Shown: positions 50,681 through 58,734 of the stretch, piece after piece | How positions within the stretch are numbered: position 1 is the stretch's first letter | How the letters are laid out: each line of letters begins with the position of its first letter | Notes under the pieces: generated by a model | What the model saw: only the letters and a program-made list of their open reading frames with translations | Told to the model about the DNA's origin: nothing | Database searches by the model: none | Translations under genes and position numbers: made by a program | From: G963665925 sp963665925 | GTDB taxonomy: Bacteria > Bacillota > Clostridia > Peptostreptococcales > Acidaminobacteraceae | DNA: 64,000 bases | Assembly: GCA_963665925.1 (NCBI GenBank) | Contig: OY762511.1 | Location: forward strand, 434,001 to 498,000 | Direction: 5' to 3'

Positions 50681-50745
50681 AATTCAAAAAGAGGCGTCAT
50701 CCAATTTTGTGCGAGCACGAATTGGATGACGCCTCTTTTTGAATT
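50681..50745. repeat. 26-bp perfect stem with TGCGAGCA apex
   Basis: 50681-50706 is the exact reverse complement of 50720-50745 (26 bp). A small internal loop and the inner pairs GTG/CAC close a CGAG loop. The stem sequence is unrelated to that at 16082-16146, but length, apex and position after a tandem array are the same. A T-run in the right arm would let it end plus-strand transcripts. Confidence 0.9.
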
Positions 50746-50866
50746 ACATTGCTTTGCTTTTTCACGAAAAAAAGAAAGACACACAAAAGAACTTTGGGGA
50801 AGCGTCTCCTGAGTGTCATCTTTTAAATAATGATGTAAATAGGTCACAATCATTGAATTAGGGGGA

Positions 50867-50953
50867 GAACCTCATTTGGGGGTTGAGGTTCATAAGTGAA
50901 TGCCTGAATTCCTTCAGGCAACTGCATTATAACATAGTGACATTTTCAGTAAA
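50867..50953 (-). promoter_or_regulatory. Possible small-RNA promoter and 5' hairpins
   Basis: TTTACT (50948-50953), a 16-bp spacer and TATAAT (50926-50931) read on the minus strand away from the LytTR gene. At the expected start lie the hairpins TGCCTGAA/TTCAGGCA (50901-50920) and GAACCTCA/TGAGGTTC (50867-50891). The transcript would run into the 26-bp stem at 50681-50745. No credible ORF with a ribosome binding site is present. Confidence 0.35.
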
Positions 50954-50999
50954 CCCATATACTGTGAAAAGCACTTTTTCCCCTCTGAGATGCATTTCC

Positions 51000-51755
51000 T
51001 TAAAGATTAAAGGCATCTTTGAATGATTTGACCTGATTTCTTGCAACTGGAATTTTTTCATCGCAGTGCTTCATTTTTACCATAAAGGTATTGTTGAACC
51101 AAGGTTCGATAGCCTCGACAAAATCCACATTCATCAGATACCCCCGATGGGTCCTGAGGAAGTTGTCTCCATGCAGGCGGTCTTGAAGATAACTTAAGGA
51201 ATGTCCGTAAATAAAAGTTCCCTGAGTTGTGTAGATTACCGTATTTTTGTCTTCGATGGCAGCATAGATAATATTTTTTGTATCTACAGGAATCAGTCTG
51301 CCTGTAGATTCAAGGCATATTTTTTCCATCCCGCCTGTGTGGTCCTTTGTCATTTTATCTGCCAGATCATTTATTGCTTTTGTCTGATCAATGATCTGCT
51401 TCTCACGCACCCTTTCAATGGCGCTGCTGAGTCTTTCAATATTTATAGGCTTGAGCAGATAGTCAATGGCATGCAAATCAAAAGCACGGATTGCATACTC
51501 GTCATAAGCTGTTGTAAAGATAATCATTGGCGGATTCTCATGTGCCGTCCATTTTTCGGCAACGCGCACACCTGATATTCCAGGCATGTTAATATCAAGG
51601 AACACCAAATCCACCGGATTTTCCATCTGTCTGTCAAATGCGTCGCGTCCATTGTTGGCCTCACTTACGACCTGTATGTCTGCGAACTCCTCAAGGAGGA
51701 AGCGCAGTTCATCGCGCGCTGGTTTTTCGTCATCAACAATCATGCACTTTATCAT
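51000..51755 (-). CDS. LytTR-family response regulator (orphan)
   Basis: 251 residues from ATG 51755 (MIKCMIVDDEKPARDELRFLL), with GGGGG before it. Receiver domain with acidic pocket VDDE, phospho-acceptor Asp in LVFLDINMPG near 54, TTAYDEYAIRAFDLHAIDYLLKP; LytTR DNA-binding domain from about 140 (GRLIPVDTKNIIYAAIEDKNTVIYTTQG, then FLRTHRGYLMNVDFVEAIEPWFNNTFMVKM and VARNQVKSFKDAF). LytTR proteins bind direct repeats and often control export, bacteriocin or autolysis genes. No histidine kinase is next to it; the divergent neighbour is an exporter. Confidence 0.93.
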   Translation of the reverse strand: MIKCMIVDDEKPARDELRFLLEEFADIQVVSEANNGRDAFDRQMENPVDLVFLDINMPGISGVRVAEKWTAHENPPMIIFTTAYDEYAIRAFDLHAIDYLLKPINIERLSSAIERVREKQIIDQTKAINDLADKMTKDHTGGMEKICLESTGRLIPVDTKNIIYAAIEDKNTVIYTTQGTFIYGHSLSYLQDRLHGDNFLRTHRGYLMNVDFVEAIEPWFNNTFMVKMKHCDEKIPVARNQVKSFKDAFNL

Positions 51756-51919
51756 AAAGACCCCCATCACTATGAAAATGCTCTGTTCTCTGTCCTGTCA
51801 GAAGTTCTTGCTGTCTTTGTTACATTCTAACAGCAAGCGGTTTCAGTTTCCAGTTTTAAAACAACTTTAACACAAAATATTCGAAGAATGATAAAACTGT
51901 AACAGTTTTCCACTTCACA

Positions 51920-51948
51920 TTGTCTTCACTATAGGCGTTTGTTATAAT
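51920..51948 (+). promoter_or_regulatory. Promoter of the small multidrug exporter gene
   Basis: TTGTCT (51920-51925), a 17-bp spacer and TATAAT (51943-51948) on the plus strand, 55 nt before the start codon. Confidence 0.75.
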
Positions 51949-52002
51949 AGGCTGAACCGCTAGCCACACAAGGCGGAAATTCTTGAAAAGTGGGTTAATC
52001 TC

Positions 52003-52488
52003 ATGGATTTGCTTCAAATACTGATAAAAGACTTCAAATTGATGCTTCTCGCCGCAGTTCCAATCATTGAACTTCGTGGGGCAATCCCAGCGGGCATGAT
52101 TATGGGACTCGACCCCATAACATCGGCAGTCGTATCTTATATTGGCAGTATGCTTCCGGTACCCTTCATTCTCTTTGGCATGAAGCCTGTCATAAAAATC
52201 ATGCGCCGTTTCAAGTGGGCAGACAAGTTTCTCGACTGGCTCATCAACCGAACCGTAAACCGTGCCAAGCATTTCGACCAGTACTCATTCTACGCACTCA
52301 TGGTTTTTGTAGCTGTCCCCCTCCCGACAACGGGTGTCTGGACAGGCAGTATGGCTGCATCGATTTTTGGTCTGCGCATAAGACGCAGCTTCTTAGCCAT
52401 TATGATTGGTAACCTGATAGCTGCCATCCTGATTACAGCAGGCAGTACCTTCGCCGCAGAACTTTATAATGCGATTCCTTTTCTCTAA
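52003..52488 (+). CDS. COG2426-type small multidrug export protein
   Basis: 161 residues of the Sm_multidrug_ex family, with four to five hydrophobic segments and the signature PIIELRGAIPAG near 21-32 and VAVPLPTTGVWTGSMAASIFGL near 104-125. Members are membrane proteins proposed to export small molecules; direct evidence is limited. The gene is divergent from the LytTR regulator, which may control it. Confidence 0.82.
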   Translation: MDLLQILIKDFKLMLLAAVPIIELRGAIPAGMIMGLDPITSAVVSYIGSMLPVPFILFGMKPVIKIMRRFKWADKFLDWLINRTVNRAKHFDQYSFYALMVFVAVPLPTTGVWTGSMAASIFGLRIRRSFLAIMIGNLIAAILITAGSTFAAELYNAIPFL

Positions 52489-52571
52489 ACTACATTCCAA
52501 GGAATCCAGCTCATACTCAAACGGGTGTTGAATTGATTTGCGGGCAGATGCGCCGCACTCATTTTCAGCAC

Positions 52572-52732
52572 TTTTTTTATGTCTGGGAAATTTCATCTCC
52601 CAGACATAAAAAAAGCGGGGATTGACAAGGGGTTCCCCTTGTCCGGTTTAAGGAGGGTGCTCAGCTGGCTTTGCCAGCGTCGAAGGGAACCATAGGGTTC
52701 TCTAGCGAAACGCCAAAGGCGTCTTTTTTATT
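52572..52732 (+). other. Run of five hairpins ending in an intrinsic terminator
   Basis: In order: TTTTTTTATGTCTGGGA paired with its complement (52572-52610), GACAAGGGG-TT-CCCCTTGTC (52624-52643), GCTGGC-TTT-GCCAGC (52664-52678), GAACC-ATAG-GGTTC (52687-52700), and ACGCC-AAA-GGCGT with a T-run (52710-52729). The last is a good plus-strand terminator for the exporter gene. The rest may be a structured 3' UTR or a small RNA. No ORF is present. Confidence 0.5.
52709..52732 (+). terminator. Intrinsic terminator before the glycosidase gene
   Basis: ACGCC (52710-52714) pairs with GGCGT (52718-52722) and is followed by CTTTTTT. Confidence 0.8.
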
Positions 52733-52754
52733 GTTTAAAAACACGTCTCAATAC

Positions 52755-52820
52755 TGTAATTTCATTGTAATTCATTTGTAACTGGATATCCTCTATTCTG
52801 TAACACGAAACAGATATAAT
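52755..52820 (+). promoter_or_regulatory. Pho-box-like promoter of the phosphodiester glycosidase gene
   Basis: TGTAA occurs at 52755, 52766, 52777 and 52799, that is, with 11-bp phasing (one position skipped), and the last copy ends 11 bp before TATAAT (52815-52820). A -35 box is missing. Direct repeats with 11-bp period just upstream of the -10 are the layout of PhoB/PhoP-activated promoters. Confidence 0.55.
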
Positions 52821-52842
52821 GGGACAGAAAGGTGATGATTCT

Positions 52843-55467
52843 ATGAACAGACTCAAAAATATGATTGCATGGGTTGCGGCACTTGCCTTATTTGCCGGAA
52901 CGCCATCATTTGCATACGATAAGCTTTACCATACATACGCTCAAACAGAAGCGCTGGCACCGGGTGTTACGCTTACCAACGAACAGCGCATGACCAGTGC
53001 AGGGTGGTTTAATATCAACCTGGTTACAATTGATCTGACAAACCCTTCTGTGGAATCAACCGTACTCCTCCCTGACTTCATTTCTGAAAAGGCACCCCTT
53101 ACAGCACTTGCCTCTTCTGAAGAAAATGTCGTTGCGGCAATCAATGGGGATTTTTTTGATACACAGGGCAAATCGACCTTGGGCATGGTTGTGAAGGATG
53201 GAACTTACATAACATCGTCCATTCACGACGACCGCTTCTATACCTACCTTCAAATGAAGGATGGCAGGTCCTATATCGCTAAAGTCCTCGGTGAGGCCAC
53301 GAAATTTTCAAACACCGGACACACCATCGATATCACTTATAAAAACAAACCCTATCTCCAGTACGACCGTGCAATCATGTTTGACAGGAGCTGGGGAAAT
53401 GCCAGCATAGGCAATACAAATACAGAACCCGTTCTTGAGGTCGTTGTTTCAAATGGCAAAATTATATCCATGGCACTCGACCCAGCACCCCAGCGTATTC
53501 CTGATGACGGCTATATCATCAGTGCAGTAGGTACAATGATTCCAGAAATATTCTCAAACTACGCTCTTGGTGATGAAGTCACCCTCAAAAACGGGGCTTT
53601 CATGGAACATATTGACCAGGCAATCGGCGGGGGTGCCAAAATATTGACCGACGGCATCCCTGGAGAAGACTTTTCCTTAAATATTTCTGGCAGACATCCA
53701 CGTTCAGCACTCGGATTTTCTGCTGACAACAAGACGCTCTATCTTGTTGCGGTGGATGGACGACACACCAACTTCACAGGCATGACACAAACCGAGCTTG
53801 CGTATCTTATGGCTGAAGCCGGCGCCTATAATGCCATCAACTTGGATGGCGGCGGCTCAACGGAGCTTGTGGCTAAAACGCTGGGAAGTTCTAGTCCAGA
53901 AATAGTCAATACACCTTCCGATGGTACTGAACGACGTATACACAATGGCATCGGCGTCATCAACACAGCGCCTCAAGGCAGTCTTGACAAGCTCATACTG
54001 GACATGCCCACTGAAAATATCTTTTCTGGCAGTCTTATCGAGCCGTCCATACTTGGCATAGACGAAAACATGCATGCCGTTTCATTTGACAAAGAATCCA
54101 TCGTTTACACGACAGAAGGCGTCAACTGCACCATAGATTCTCGGGGCATCACACCACTTGAATCGGGCACCTTGATTATTCGTGCAAAACTGGGAAGCGC
54201 CGTCGGCTCTACACAGGTTAAGGTTCTTGGTGAACCAGTCGGGATTTCAGTTTATCCAGAAACGGCGCGTCTAAAAACTGGCGAACCCCTGGATATCCAG
54301 CTTACCGGGTATGATGCCGAAGGGTTCAGCGCACCGCTCTCACTCAGTGATGTCTTCATCCTCCAAAGCGGCCTGAAAGGGCGAATATCAAACGCCAAGT
54401 ATGTCGTATCAGAACCGGGAAGCGGATATATCCGTTTCACACTGGGGGAGGCTGAAGCATTCATGTCTATTGGCGTCGGAGAGTCTGAATCGCCGCTTTA
54501 CGATTTTGAATCAGATTTTGGACGCTTCGTGAGTTATCCAGAGACTGTCAGCGGTTCATATGCACTGACTGATTTTGCATACGCCGGAAACAAAGGTGGG
54601 ACGCTCAGCTATAATTTCAAGAACGACACCGCTACAAGGGCTGCCTATGTACAATTTGGAGACAGTGGACTTGCGCTCCCTCAAAATACTTCACGTATCA
54701 ACGTTTGGGCTTATGGCGACTACGCCAACGGCCACTGGCTTCGCGCCAAACTCACAGACAGCTCCGGAACAGTCCACACCCTCGATTTGACGAAATCCGT
54801 AGATTGGACCGGCTGGAAACAGATCGGTATGGACTTGCCTGCAGATGTGGATTTCAAAACGCTGAACCGACTTTACCTTGTAGAAACAGACCCATCCATC
54901 CGTGATGCAGGCGTCATTGTATTCGATGACCTTTCTGTTCTGACTACAGCGGCACCGCCCGAAAACCTCCCGGCTGCCACATCACCTTATATTTTTGAAA
55001 CGCTTACTGCTGAAGCATCTGACTTCATACTCAACCTTGAATCAGCTCCATCTGATCAGGATAGTGGACTTTTGACCGAAGACCGTACGCCTGAAGATGC
55101 GCTTCTACTCAAGCTCAACAATGCTGGCAGTCAGCTCAGCCGTACAGCATCAGCTGGCGGATGGGAGGCTCTGCTGTCACTTATGCCTTCAGATTCTGTA
55201 AATGATGTGATCATTTCTTTGAACAGCACTTACAGCTTCAAAAATGATTTTGACAAAAAACTCTTTGAAGATACACTTGAAGACTTGAGAAAAAATACAG
55301 GAACACGCATTATGGTCTTGTCCCCAGAAACCACAAACACCATTACACTCATGAATGGGGTCTGGTATATACACTACGATAAGACTTCCACCGCTATCAT
55401 GCTCAATCTGGAAAATCCAGCACCACGCGTCAGCGTTCAGGCTAGAGTTCAGGAGCCTGCAGAATAA
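52843..55467 (+). CDS. Secreted phosphodiester glycosidase (NAGPA family)
   Basis: 874 residues from ATG 52843 (MNRLKNMIAWVAAL), with AAAGGTG upstream; a Sec signal peptide ends near FAGTPSFA. The NAGPA domain spans about 60-370, with AAINGDFFDTQG, the AIGGGAKILTDG step, HPRSALGF and LVAVDGR, and YNAINLDGGGSTEL. Members remove GlcNAc-1-phosphodiester-type groups, for example from teichoic acid or exopolysaccharide. After it come Ig-like or carbohydrate-binding-like beta domains (about 385-560 and 560-700) and a C-terminal metallophosphatase-like or PilZ-like region that is not recognised. No LPxTG or SLH anchor is seen. A Pho-box-like promoter suggests phosphate-starvation expression. Confidence 0.85.
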   Translation: MNRLKNMIAWVAALALFAGTPSFAYDKLYHTYAQTEALAPGVTLTNEQRMTSAGWFNINLVTIDLTNPSVESTVLLPDFISEKAPLTALASSEENVVAAINGDFFDTQGKSTLGMVVKDGTYITSSIHDDRFYTYLQMKDGRSYIAKVLGEATKFSNTGHTIDITYKNKPYLQYDRAIMFDRSWGNASIGNTNTEPVLEVVVSNGKIISMALDPAPQRIPDDGYIISAVGTMIPEIFSNYALGDEVTLKNGAFMEHIDQAIGGGAKILTDGIPGEDFSLNISGRHPRSALGFSADNKTLYLVAVDGRHTNFTGMTQTELAYLMAEAGAYNAINLDGGGSTELVAKTLGSSSPEIVNTPSDGTERRIHNGIGVINTAPQGSLDKLILDMPTENIFSGSLIEPSILGIDENMHAVSFDKESIVYTTEGVNCTIDSRGITPLESGTLIIRAKLGSAVGSTQVKVLGEPVGISVYPETARLKTGEPLDIQLTGYDAEGFSAPLSLSDVFILQSGLKGRISNAKYVVSEPGSGYIRFTLGEAEAFMSIGVGESESPLYDFESDFGRFVSYPETVSGSYALTDFAYAGNKGGTLSYNFKNDTATRAAYVQFGDSGLALPQNTSRINVWAYGDYANGHWLRAKLTDSSGTVHTLDLTKSVDWTGWKQIGMDLPADVDFKTLNRLYLVETDPSIRDAGVIVFDDLSVLTTAAPPENLPAATSPYIFETLTAEASDFILNLESAPSDQDSGLLTEDRTPEDALLLKLNNAGSQLSRTASAGGWEALLSLMPSDSVNDVIISLNSTYSFKNDFDKKLFEDTLEDLRKNTGTRIMVLSPETTNTITLMNGVWYIHYDKTSTAIMLNLENPAPRVSVQARVQEPAE

Positions 55468-55510
55468 GCGCCTGACAAAGAGTCCACTTGCTGTGTTCAG
55501 ACCATAATAA

Positions 55511-55580
55511 AACCCCATACCGAGTCAATTTCTTCTCATAGGTTGAAAAGGAATAGACTTGGTATGGGGTCTGTTTTTAT
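55511..55580. terminator. Bidirectional terminator
   Basis: ACCCCATACCGAGTC (55512-55526) pairs with GACTTGGTATGGGGT (55556-55570), flanked by A- and T-runs. It serves the convergent glycosidase and carrier genes. Confidence 0.85.
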
Positions 55581-55602
55581 AGATATGTACATGATCCCGC
55601 CA

Positions 55603-56532
55603 TTACTGAACCAGTCCAATAATCACCGGGATACTGAGGATGGAAAGTAACGTCGTAATAAATATAAGCTTGGATGCCAGCTTGAAATCAGAATGATATC
55701 GTGACGCAATTATTGCCGAGTTTGCAGCTGCAGGCATGGCCGTAATCACTACAGGTATGTAGAGTGTCACACCAGTAACTCCAAGTGTGCTCAGTGTGAA
55801 ATAGGTAAGCACCGGAATGACAATCAGCCTATGGGCTGTCAAGATAAAATCCTTCCAGTCATTGAACAGTTCCCTTGGATGAACCTCTGCGAGTATGAAA
55901 CCAATGAACATCATCGACAGCGGCGTTGTCATACTGCCAATCATTTTCAAGGTCTGATGGATAGGATCAGGCAGCTTTATGCCTGTCACAAACATCGTAA
56001 AGCCTACGAGCACTGCAACCATTGCAGGATTGACAGATGCTTTCAAAGTCTGCCACACAGAACGATGCTCCGCATCTGCCCTGTGGGAACGCTGCATGAT
56101 AAAGACGCCATAGCTCCAGACAAGAACGTTGAAGGCCAGGTTGTATATGGCCGCATAAAACACCGCTTCCTCACCAAAAACCGCATGCAGGACCGGGTAC
56201 CCCATAAATCCGCAATTTGAAAACACTGCAATATATTCGTAAACATCCCGTTGAGCACCTTGTATCTTCAAGACCCTTGTCAAAATACGGGACAAAATGA
56301 TGGAAACACCATATATGATAAAGGATAAGACCACGAGCATGCCACTGTTTACAAGCACCTCAACAGAAAAGTCAAACGCCATCGACGCAATAATGAACGA
56401 CGGCAGACAGATATTGATAACCAGATTGCTTACCTCTGCATTGATATGGTCGGTTACGATGCCCTTCTTCTTAACAAACAGTCCTGCCACAATCAGCAAA
56501 AATAGGACTATGACCTGCTGAACACCCAACAT
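55603..56532 (-). CDS. AEC-family (auxin efflux carrier-like) transporter
   Basis: 309 residues, ten predicted membrane helices in two halves. Family features: LLIVAGLFVKKKGIVTDHINAEVSNLVINICLPSFI at the N-terminus, FSNCGFMGYPVLHAVFGEEAVFYAAIYNLAFN, and MTTPLSMMFIGFILAEV. AEC carriers in Bacillota move malate or related organic acids, but the substrate cannot be read here. AGGTG precedes the ATG. It starts 8 nt after the unknown gene upstream and may share its promoter. Confidence 0.9.
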   Translation of the reverse strand: MLGVQQVIVLFLLIVAGLFVKKKGIVTDHINAEVSNLVINICLPSFIIASMAFDFSVEVLVNSGMLVVLSFIIYGVSIILSRILTRVLKIQGAQRDVYEYIAVFSNCGFMGYPVLHAVFGEEAVFYAAIYNLAFNVLVWSYGVFIMQRSHRADAEHRSVWQTLKASVNPAMVAVLVGFTMFVTGIKLPDPIHQTLKMIGSMTTPLSMMFIGFILAEVHPRELFNDWKDFILTAHRLIVIPVLTYFTLSTLGVTGVTLYIPVVITAMPAAANSAIIASRYHSDFKLASKLIFITTLLSILSIPVIIGLVQ

Positions 56533-56540
56533 AATAACAC

Positions 56541-57707
56541 CTACTCTTCTTCATCTAGAAATTCAAAAAAATCCCCAAACCCACTGTTTACGAAATCATA
56601 CAAAATGGGAACATCAATTACAAATTGCCCTACTGGCGCCAAAGCCTCTTCCTTGACCCAGTGCTCAAGCTCATGCTCCAGCCGGGTAAGCTCCTCTTCA
56701 AAAAAGCTACTCACAACAAGCTGGTCTTCATCGGTCAAATAATAAACACCCAGTATGTCTTCGCTCAAATAGAATGTCTTGTGCTCCACATGGTCATTAT
56801 CTGCCTTGAACCTGGTATAAAGAATGCCAGCCTCATGTTCATTGACCATCATCTCAGGGTAGGCTTTTTCAAGATCGACTTCGAAGCCGTCTTCCAGCAC
56901 TGAATACACAGACAAGTATTCTTTCTTTTTGAGCATCAAGGCCGCTTCAATAGATGAAATGCGCATTCTTTTGATCTGCTCTGCACGGATGATCTTATAA
57001 AATCCATCTTCACCCTTAGCCACTGAAACTTCTGACACAAGCATCTCATAACCGCTGGCTGCATCAATAAGCGATGCGGTTCGATATGTCCCCTGCCCCG
57101 TCTCATCAACGCTTTCACGTATAAGGGTGTTGGACATACCTATGGGATTTCTGAAAAGTGCATTATCGGCACTATTCATCCAAAAGGTGCGCCGCCCTTC
57201 CCAATCAAGACCAATAGACCGCATCATGAAATAATGTATGATTGCATAAACGCCGCATTCTGGCATAAGCAATCTGCAAAGTGTGTCGTATTCTTCATTT
57301 CCATAGAACTTATCCCTGTTTATTTGAGGAAATGCTTCTTCAACCTCAGGATATTCTCCAAGACATTCCGGTGCCACATGCACTGCTGACTGGAGTAAAA
57401 TTCGGACGGAGCGGGCATCCAGCGGCACGAACATTCCGCCAAGCCCTCCCATCATTTTTTTCACACGATACTCTACATAAGAATCATTGGGATTGACATG
57501 GCTTTCATACCCATCAATGCCATAAGACTCAAAATCCAGATGATACAGCTCATGAATCATCCTATCTTCAGATTTTTTCCACACAACATGAATGCCCACA
57601 ACACCCATCATCCGAGTATTGGTTGCCCTTGCCTCAATAAAATGATACCCGCTGTGCAGTTTTCTTCCATATCCGCCTTCCAAGACGGTTAATTTCGGTT
57701 TTGACAT
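56541..57707 (-). CDS. Conserved protein of unknown function
   Basis: About 388 residues from ATG 57707 (MSKPKLTVLEGGYGRKLHSG); the longer frame begins upstream of the promoter at 57757-57784. Soluble and acidic, with no signal peptide. It contains IHVVWKKSEDRMIHELYHLDFESYGIDGYESH, CGVYAIIHYFMMRSIGLDW and a Glu-rich C-terminus. The HELYH string is not a convincing metalloprotease HExxH, as the second His does not fit. I do not recognise the family. Confidence 0.6.
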   Translation of the reverse strand: MSKPKLTVLEGGYGRKLHSGYHFIEARATNTRMMGVVGIHVVWKKSEDRMIHELYHLDFESYGIDGYESHVNPNDSYVEYRVKKMMGGLGGMFVPLDARSVRILLQSAVHVAPECLGEYPEVEEAFPQINRDKFYGNEEYDTLCRLLMPECGVYAIIHYFMMRSIGLDWEGRRTFWMNSADNALFRNPIGMSNTLIRESVDETGQGTYRTASLIDAASGYEMLVSEVSVAKGEDGFYKIIRAEQIKRMRISSIEAALMLKKKEYLSVYSVLEDGFEVDLEKAYPEMMVNEHEAGILYTRFKADNDHVEHKTFYLSEDILGVYYLTDEDQLVVSSFFEEELTRLEHELEHWVKEEALAPVGQFVIDVPILYDFVNSGFGDFFEFLDEEE

Positions 57708-57756
57708 GCTTACCTGCTTCTTTCCTAAATCGCCAAGCGCAACTCTCATCTGTTGT

Positions 57757-57784
57757 ATTATAACATTTCCATATAAAGTATCAA
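57757..57784 (-). promoter_or_regulatory. Promoter of the unknown gene and AEC carrier
   Basis: TTGATA (57779-57784), a 16-bp spacer and TATAAT (57757-57762) on the minus strand, 50 nt before ATG 57707. Confidence 0.75.
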
Positions 57785-57898
57785 CGCTGTAGTGCATAAA
57801 TACACGCCTCGGGTAAAAACGAAAGAGAATGTGACCAAGTTCTTTAAACTTTGCCGCATCCTCTTTACGCCCTACTTGAGCCTTTTCTATAAGAAACT

Positions 57899-58684
57899 CT
57901 ATATTTTTCCAATAAAAATTTCAGGTTCCTTCCGTTCAGAACAGTTTTCAATGAGAAAGTCTCTGATTTGAAGCACACGTCCTTCAAAATAAACAGCCCC
58001 GTTCGGACAGCGCTTCATACAGCTGTGGCATAAAATGCATGCCTCCGCATCTACAATTACATGCCCGTCCATTTTAAGTGCGTCTACGGGACAATGCGCC
58101 ACACAGACTCCACAGACTGTACACGCATCATTGATTTTAGGTCCCACAGGTGCGGCCGGTTTTCTTTCCCTATAAGGTCTGCTGCCTCTGACTTCAAGTT
58201 TTACATCCAGTACCTTCTCTGTATCAAGAAGCCCTCTGACCGCTTCACCAAATGCTAGAGCAGATTTTAAATCCACTGCATCCGGACGCCCTTTCCCCAC
58301 AAGTGATGTCAAAGAATGCTCTCCAATAAAGCCTGCGCCTGCGATGGGCTTAAAACCACCTGCGACAAGATAATCTTCCATTTCTACAAGGGCGTCATCA
58401 AAATCTCTGTTTCCATATACCCCAACGATAACAGCAGGGGTGTTTGAACCCTTTAGGCTCTTTACAAATGCTTCTGTAACTGCAGGGATGCGACCCGAAT
58501 ACACTGGCATACCCAAAATTAGAATGTCATTTTCTGAAAAAGCTTTCAAAATTTCAGCGTGGTTTATTTTCGTTATATCATGGTGTTCTGCATCAAACCC
58601 CAAGCCTTGTGCTACTGATGTGAGCACCTTTTTTGTTGTTTCTGTCGGACTGAAATACAGCAAGTGTGTCGTATATGTATTCAT
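57899..58684 (-). CDS. EFR1-family ferrodoxin (flavodoxin plus 2[4Fe-4S])
   Basis: About 261 residues from ATG 58684 (MNTYTTHLLYFSPTETTKKVL), with GGAGGAAG before it. The N-terminal part is flavodoxin-like, with FMN loop FSPTETTKK and ILGMPVYSGRIPAV. The C-terminal part has two 4Fe-4S motifs: CTVCGVCVAHCPVDAL and CILCHSCMKRCPNGAV. Members are redox carriers of anaerobes. Its physiological partner is unknown. It is separate from the flanking operons. Confidence 0.93.
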   Translation of the reverse strand: MNTYTTHLLYFSPTETTKKVLTSVAQGLGFDAEHHDITKINHAEILKAFSENDILILGMPVYSGRIPAVTEAFVKSLKGSNTPAVIVGVYGNRDFDDALVEMEDYLVAGGFKPIAGAGFIGEHSLTSLVGKGRPDAVDLKSALAFGEAVRGLLDTEKVLDVKLEVRGSRPYRERKPAAPVGPKINDACTVCGVCVAHCPVDALKMDGHVIVDAEACILCHSCMKRCPNGAVYFEGRVLQIRDFLIENCSERKEPEIFIGKI

Positions 58685-58734
58685 TTCACTTCCTCCTTCA
58701 CATATTTTTAGCATATACCATTAACAACTTGCAT

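Noticed and set aside
50560..50853. 97-codon open frame on the minus strand
   Set aside because: It has no ribosome binding site and runs through the 26-bp hairpin and the repeat units; the coding look comes from the repeats.
56541..57707. HExxH-type metalloprotease
   Set aside because: The HELYH string is followed by no third ligand pattern and the surroundings do not match a known protease family.
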